In this document: one piece after another, positions 60,989 to 64,000 of the stretch
Numbering within the stretch: position 1 is the stretch's first letter
How the letters are laid out: every line of letters starts with the position of its first letter
Notes under the pieces: model-generated
Database searches by the model: none
Told to the model about the DNA's origin: nothing
Seen by the model: only the letters and a program-made list of their open reading frames with translations
Program-made: the position numbers and the translations under genes
Source: a virus
Length of the DNA: 64,000 nucleotides
Direction: 5' to 3' (one strand)
Virus record (IMG/VR): IMGVR_UViG_3300037493_002420
Span: 1 to 64,000 of that record

Positions 60989-61174
60989 ATGGTAGTAGAA
61001 ACAGTAACACTAGAATTAGAGTGGACAGAGTATAAGTTATTAATGTCCTTGTTGAAAGAAACTAAAGATTGGGCTAATATACTTGACAGTGAAAGATTAT
61101 CAACAAAAATGTACAATGAGATATATGATAAACTATATACTCAACGTACTATAAAGAAATGCATTAGCACATAA
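60989..61174 (+). CDS. Small acidic hypothetical protein (61 aa)
   Basis: 61 residues: MVVETVTLELEWTEYKLLMS, then helices (LLKETKDWANILDSERLSTK, MYNEIYDKLYTQRTIKKC). No family recognised. The promoter's predicted start leaves a leader of about 12 nt. Stop TAA (61172-61174) lies in the loop of the terminator. Confidence 0.65.
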   Translation: MVVETVTLELEWTEYKLLMSLLKETKDWANILDSERLSTKMYNEIYDKLYTQRTIKKCIST

Positions 61175-61181
61175 GCTAATG
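61162..61181 (+). terminator. Terminator with stop codon in loop (61-aa acidic gene)
   Basis: Seven-bp inverted repeat CATTAGC/GCTAATG around ACATAA, followed by TATTTTTTTTT. The stop codon is in the loop. Confidence 0.85.
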
Positions 61182-61219
61182 TATTTTTTTTTGACGTGCA
61201 CTCCCTGACGTACACATCC

Positions 61220-61233
61220 TTGGCCTTCGGCAA
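61220..61233 (+). terminator. Small hairpin with U-tract before promoter 10
   Basis: TTGGCCTTCGGCAA followed by CTTTTTTTTT, which runs into promoter copy 10. A near-copy, TTGGCTTTCAGCAA, precedes promoter copy 11 at 61677 with a C-G to T-A change that keeps the stem paired. Likely a second terminator. Confidence 0.55.
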
Positions 61234-61240
61234 CTTTTTT

Positions 61241-61266
61241 TTTCATCTTTTTACTACTATTGATTT
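61241..61266 (+). promoter_or_regulatory. CATCTT promoter copy 10
   Basis: TTTCATCTTTTTACTACTAT, drives the 107-aa gene at 61293. Confidence 0.8.
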
Positions 61267-61292
61267 TATTTATTAATTAAAACTATATGATT

Positions 61293-61616
61293 ATGGCAAA
61301 TGTATTCAGTGAAACAAAAACACTACAGTCTTTCGGAACTTCACGTCAATTGACAGGTGTGAAATTAATTCAAAACCCAAAAGAGGGAGGGAAGTTATTT
61401 GGAGAATTCAGTAACGGGGAAACTGCACGTCTTGCAAAAGACGTAACAGACCTTAAAGGGGATTTATCAGTATCGTGGTTCACACCTGAATCAGGGGACG
61501 CTAGTTGGATGATACACCGTACAGGTGCAAGTGCAAATGTTGTAGCCGAGATGTCTTTCGGTGCACCAAGTGCAGTTGCTACACCTGTAGCGTCAGCTGA
61601 CTTAAAAGTCGGATAA
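61293..61616 (+). CDS. Small GC-richer array protein (107 aa)
   Basis: 107 residues from MANVFSETKTLQSFGTSRQL; the ATG at 61287 adds only two residues and is less likely. Beta-rich core (GVKLIQNPKEGGKLFGEFSN, LSVSWFTPESGDASWMIHRT) and an Ala/Val-rich tail. It is visibly richer in G/C and in preferred codons than its neighbours and has the strongest terminator of the array, which suggests high expression. Not recognised; a small abundant nucleic-acid or membrane-independent binding protein is possible. Confidence 0.72.
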   Translation: MANVFSETKTLQSFGTSRQLTGVKLIQNPKEGGKLFGEFSNGETARLAKDVTDLKGDLSVSWFTPESGDASWMIHRTGASANVVAEMSFGAPSAVATPVASADLKVG

Positions 61617-61620
61617 TATT

Positions 61621-61650
61621 ATACACCTACATAGAGATATGTAGGTGTAT
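61621..61650 (+). terminator. Strong terminator of the 107-aa gene
   Basis: Twelve-bp perfect inverted repeat ATACACCTACAT/ATGTAGGTGTAT with a 6-nt loop, followed by TTTATTTTTTTC. Confidence 0.88.
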
Positions 61651-61676
61651 TTTATTTTTTTCATATGTGCTTTATG

Positions 61677-61690
61677 TTGGCTTTCAGCAA
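61677..61690 (+). terminator. Small hairpin with U-tract before promoter 11
   Basis: TTGGCTTTCAGCAA followed by CTTGTTTTTTT into promoter copy 11; paired counterpart of the hairpin at 61220 with one compensatory base-pair change. Confidence 0.5.
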
Positions 61691-61698
61691 CTTGTTTT

Positions 61699-61725
61699 TT
61701 TCATCTTTATACTTATATAGATATT
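61699..61725 (+). promoter_or_regulatory. CATCTT promoter copy 11
   Basis: TTTCATCTTTATACTTATAT, last clear copy. No gene follows within 460 bp, so it should drive the RNA at 61720. Confidence 0.78.
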
Positions 61726-61940
61726 ATTATTGAGCTTCATAGTTTATAATGGTACTTAACAGATATATACTACAGAGCAGGTCAGCTATTGACTACGGAA
61801 CGGTGTAGATATAATATAGATGAGTAAGCTACATTAGATGAAGAGTAATAGTTTGAGTGTAGATAAAGTTGTCTCCACCCTGTGTAGCTTTGTGCCTTTT
61901 AAAAGTTAAGTGCTTGATTATTAAGTAATTAATTTTTGAT
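61720..61940 (+). ncRNA. Structured ncRNA C
   Basis: The stretch after promoter copy 11 has no credible reading frame. Nested helices are visible: GTACTTAAC (61752-61760) with GTTAAGTGC (61905-61913), nine pairs with one wobble, and inside it AAGCTACA (61826-61833) with TGTAGCTT (61883-61890). GTGTAGATA occurs twice inside. The 3' end is uncertain; pairing continues weakly to about 62045 (TACCT/AGGTA near 62023-62037). Between here and the 62189 gene nothing else is recognised. Confidence 0.55.
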
Positions 61941-62188
61941 GGATTAAGTGATGAGAGGGTCTGATTGAGGGACTGAAATACTTTATCCTCTTCAATACCC
62001 TTCAACATACTTGGTAAATACCTCTCAAAGTAGGTACAGTACATAGTATATAGCTATTAGCCCTTGTACATTAGACCCTTTTACTTATAGTAATTGTTTA
62101 AGTACTCTTATATCTATTACTATTACTATATACTAGAGTATCACAGTAAACACATCCGGAATTCATTTAACCCACTAAAATATTATAT

Positions 62189-62341
62189 ATGAAAGAACTT
62201 AAAAAAGAAGACATACTAAGTATTGCAAAGAAAGAATATGAGATAGGTTTTAAACAGGGTATCTCTATAGGAATGTGGATAGGTGCATTTTTAGTTGGAA
62301 TACTATTTACACTATTTACATATTTCTTTCCTCTTCCTTGA
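62189..62341 (+). CDS. Small single-pass membrane protein (50 aa)
   Basis: Translates as MKELKKEDILSIAKKEYEIG then FKQGISIGMWIGAFLVGILF and TLFTYFFPLP. A basic/acidic amphipathic N-terminal helix is followed by one transmembrane helix at about 25-47. ATG preceded by the A/T-rich leader usual here. It is the only coding sequence in the 2.3 kb at the right end. ATCCGGAATT direct repeats flank it (62154-62163 and 62352-62361). Function unknown. Confidence 0.72.
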   Translation: MKELKKEDILSIAKKEYEIGFKQGISIGMWIGAFLVGILFTLFTYFFPLP

Positions 62342-62897
62342 GTGTAATTGTATCCGGAATTAAATAAAATTGGGAGTATGTGACCATGAAAGAGGCATAC
62401 ATTTTAACTAACAACTGGATATAATCAAGCGAATCACCAGTCTAAAAAAGAGTCAGTGCAATGGGTAGAGAAGCACATTAATCGTAACTGCCATAACTAA
62501 ATTATTAATGAAATTAAAGGCTACGTGTCAAGGTGGGAGGTCCATGTGACTATACTTGAGATGGGACAACTCATTGGGCTTTTTAATTTCATTTTTACTC
62601 TCATCCAAGCAGGATAGTTATGTACAGATTTACTCTGTAAAAAGTAATAGACTTAACCGTCTGTCTATTACATAATGATCAGGAGGGGAAACCCCGCTCA
62701 AGACCACATAATCAAGGGTTGCAACCTTGTGAGAGTACCAATTAAAATACGTGTTGCCCAAGCTTCTACAAGATTAGTTATCTTGTCAGTTCTCTTGTCT
62801 CATTGAGACATGCTACTGTAATGAGGACAGTACAACTTTGCTTTTAAGGCTACCTTGAAATAGGTAAGTGAGTGAGACTTAACTAGTCTAAAGCCTT
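62342..62897 (+). ncRNA. Non-coding stretch full of hairpins
   Basis: 556 bp with no protein-like frame. Many short perfect helices are visible in order: GTATG/CATAC (near 62376), ACTGG/CCAGT (62425), GTGC/GCAC (62457), the 12-bp element at 62507-62593, TTATGTA/TACATAA enclosing ACAG/CTGT and TAATAGAC/GTCTATTA (62620-62675), GGGGAAACCCC (62685), CAAGG/CCTTG (62714), ACAAGAT/ATCTTGT (62770) and TACTGT/ACAGTA (62813). This density suggests structured RNA continuous with the repeat units that follow. A weak CATCTT-like TTTCATTTTTACTCTCATC lies at 62587. Confidence 0.5.
62507..62593 (+). ncRNA. RNA element closed by 12-bp helix
   Basis: AATGAAATTAAA (62507-62518) pairs perfectly with TTTAATTTCATT (62582-62593), closing an 87-nt element that contains TCAAG/CTTGA. 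The 3' arm is followed by TTTT. Same architecture as ncRNA A and B. Not a tRNA: no T-loop or acceptor pattern is seen. Confidence 0.55.
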
Positions 62898-62967
62898 TGT
62901 AATGCACCATTCCTGATTCCCAAGGTCAGGCTATAAAGATTAGCTGTCTTATAGAGTGCAGAGGGGG
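62898..62967 (+). repeat. RNA repeat unit 1 (short form)
   Basis: Starts TGTAATGCACCA and ends GAGTGCAGAGGGGG, as do units 2 and 3, but only 70 nt long. TGCAC (62903-62907) pairs with GTGCA (62956-62960); inside are CCTGA/TCAGG and CTATA-AGA/TCTTATAG hairpins. It keeps the two ends of the longer units and lacks their middle. Confidence 0.6.
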
Positions 62968-63061
62968 ATCATTGTACAGAAAGCGGAGCAGTAGGCTGTT
63001 ACAATCAAAACAATAAAAGTTTTTATCATTTGTGCACAGGTGATAATTAAAACGAAGCTCC

Positions 63062-63339
63062 TGTAATGCACCACAACTCACGTGGATATAAAGACTTCTT
63101 GTGATCAGCATAGCTGGAAAGACAGTGAGTGAAAACTCCTACAAGATGTGAAACCACAATGATTAACCAATACCTGCAATAATATTCCTTTGAATGCAGG
63201 GTAAGGACATATAAGAGGTAACTGTCTTCTTTTAGTTAATCATTCTCCCAAGGGTGAGCAGTTGTAACATTAGTGATTGGCTCTAGGGGACACCTAACCA
63301 TAGTTTTTATTACAACTGAGTGCAGAGGGGTTATTAATT
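63062..63339 (+). repeat. RNA repeat unit 2 (about 280 nt)
   Basis: Conserved blocks shared with unit 3, in order: AATGCACC, CTCACGTGGATATAAAGACT (63077-63096), AAGATGTGAAACCACAATGA (63143-63162), ATCATTCTCCCAAGGGTGAG (63239-63258) and GAGTGCAGAGGGG. Helices: TGCAC/GTGCA (63067-63071/63320-63324), AATGATTAA/TTAATCATT (63158-63166/63236-63244), CAGTTGTAA/TTACAACTG (63259-63267/63310-63318). No protein frame. Variable loops separate the blocks. Confidence 0.72.
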
Positions 63340-63351
63340 ATTTAAAGTCTT

Positions 63352-63478
63352 TAATATCAAGTATAAAATGAGGCAAAATCCGCTAACCTCTTAGAGTATA
63401 GTCAGACTGCAGATAACTGCTATATGCTCACGTTCGATAAAATCTGCTGAAGTGAAGGTGTCAGCATACTTGATATTA
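63352..63478 (+). ncRNA. RNA element closed by perfect 13-bp helix
   Basis: TAATATCAAGTAT (63352-63364) pairs with ATACTTGATATTA (63466-63478), closing 127 nt that contain GAGGC..ACCTC and CTGCAGATAACTGC-type short pairings. It lies between repeat units 2 and 3. No reading frame and no known RNA family recognised. Confidence 0.62.
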
Positions 63479-63692
63479 ATAACATTAATCAATACACTAC
63501 TAGCTAGGGTGCTTACAGGGGGTTCCCTGATAGAATGTAGAATATAACAGAAGATGTAGGTTCTACTATTGATTTAATAAGTGTGGGTTGTTACACTATA
63601 ATAAAACAACTATCCAGTAAGCTGCTGGCGTGGGACTGTCCAGTATAGATACAAGACAGTAGGCTTTGGTCAATATGCCTTAATGACCATAA
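63479..63692 (+). ncRNA. Structured linker between repeat units
   Basis: No gene seen. TTAATCAATA (63486) can pair with TATTGATTTAA (63570) with one bulged T, and AGTGT/ACACT (63580), ACTGT/ACAGT (63633) and GGTC/GACC (63668) form hairpins. A CAGTAGGCT segment (63655) also occurs before unit 2 (63000 region), suggesting the repeat extends upstream of the marked units. Confidence 0.45.
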
Positions 63693-63999
63693 ATAATGCA
63701 CCATTCTCACGTGGATATAAAGACTTCTTGTTAACAATAGGGTAGGATAAAACCGTAAAGTCCCTGTTTTGGTCAAGATGTGAAACCACAATGATTAATA
63801 ATATCCTCTTATCTAAGAAGGACAGAGAACTATGTTATGTGAGCATGGAACTACTACAATTAAGTAGTAAGTTGAAATACATCTATTAATCATTCTCCCA
63901 AGGGTGAGCAGTTGTAATAGATATTAGCAGGTAAAGGGTTCAGCTGACTACTCCTGAATATATTTATTACAGCTGAGTGCAGAGGGGTTACTAATTAAC
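63693..63999 (+). repeat. RNA repeat unit 3 (about 305 nt)
   Basis: Same block order as unit 2: AATGCACC, CTCACGTGGATATAAAGACT (63706-63725), AAGATGTGAAACCACAATGA (63775-63794), ATCATTCTCCCAAGGGTGAG (63889-63908), GAGTGCAGAGGGG. Helices: TGCAC/GTGCA (63697-63701/63977-63981), AATGATTAA/TTAATCATT (63790-63798/63886-63894), CAGTTGTAAT/ATTACAGCTG (63909-63918/63966-63975); the last has a wobble where unit 2 has A-U/U-A, so pairing is kept although sequence changed. It reaches the window edge. Confidence 0.7.
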
Positions 64000-64000
64000 A

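Noticed and set aside
61837-61853. Minus-strand TTCATCT resembling the CATCTT promoter
   Set aside because: Only the first seven bases match; the AC column and the downstream block are missing.
61829-62044. Minus-strand 71-residue reading frame within ncRNA C
   Set aside because: It overlaps paired RNA segments, has no neighbouring minus-strand genes and no leader; treated as chance.
62926-63111. Minus-strand 61-residue reading frame in the repeat-RNA region
   Set aside because: It is antisense to conserved RNA helices, has no protein-like composition and no leader; repeat copies do not keep it open.
63352-63478. Group I intron core
   Set aside because: GAGTATAGTCAGACTGCAG superficially recalls a P7 region, but the P, Q, R and S elements could not be placed and there are no exons.
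63591-63791. Minus-strand 66-residue reading frame in repeat unit 3
   Set aside because: It shares a SLYIHV-like stretch with the 62926 frame only because the underlying RNA repeat is conserved; the frame is otherwise different.
62342-64000. Cluster of tRNA genes
   Set aside because: Looked for T-loop (GTTCRANNC) and acceptor pairing; only a lone ACGTTCGAT at 63430 was found, without the arms of a tRNA.
62898-64000. CRISPR array
   Set aside because: Repeated blocks are of different lengths, carry internal pairing and recur in fixed order at ~300-nt scale, not as regular repeat-spacer units.

Overview
This 64 kb window is AT-rich and uses the standard genetic code. It reads as part of the genome of a tailed phage of Bacteroidetes, most likely a crAss-like phage (Crassvirales) with a short tail. 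The evidence is a conserved order of giant virion proteins: RecB/Cas4-type PD-(D/E)XK nuclease, TerL, portal, probable scaffold, major capsid protein, connector/ring proteins, a 1750-aa tail 'muzzle'/stabilisation protein, then very large cargo proteins. Small conserved Zn-ribbon, IHF-like and Dps/ferritin-like genes fit the same group. A textbook Bacteroidetes sigma-ABfr promoter (TTTG-N19-TACATTTG) supports the host. No replication genes are present. All family calls come from reading motifs, not from searches.

Layout. (1) 1-58070 is one leftward (minus-strand) block of about 55 genes, packed with 1-4 nt overlaps (TAATG, ATGA). From right to left it holds a small accessory operon with a candidate cyclic-nucleotide sponge (Acb2/Tad1-like) and a GroES-like protein; beta-helix tail-spike/fibre genes; lysis genes (holin, second membrane protein, spanin-like, peptidoglycan-active enzyme); a DNA-binding/packaging group (coiled-coil, helical, IHF-like, Zn-ribbon, nuclease, TerL, portal); head genes; head-to-tail connectors and fibre/adaptor genes; the muzzle protein; and giant internal proteins running off the left edge. 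Two free-standing homing endonucleases (HNH-AP2 and GIY-YIG) sit in the structural block. Intrinsic terminators cut it into units after the capsid protein, the 532-aa structural protein, the exonuclease and several others. Six small genes or corrected short reading frames were recovered by eye.

(2) 58071-58564 is a divergent control region with direct repeats and a strong GC hairpin. (3) 58521-61725 is a rightward array of small genes. Each gene or RNA has its own copy of a highly conserved 21-22 bp promoter block (consensus TTTCATCTTTATACTANTAT, eleven copies) and its own terminator. Several terminator hairpins carry the stop codon in their loop. The promoter does not look like a host promoter, so recognition by a phage RNA polymerase (such as the crAss virion polymerase) is a reasonable inference. 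Three of these promoters drive structured non-coding RNAs instead of genes.

(4) From 61720 to the right edge there is one 50-aa gene and otherwise more than 2 kb of apparently structured RNA. It includes two or three homologous ~300-nt units whose helices show compatible base changes, plus separate elements closed by perfect 12-13 bp helices. This ornate RNA region, with the CATCTT promoter array, is the best candidate for something undescribed in the window.
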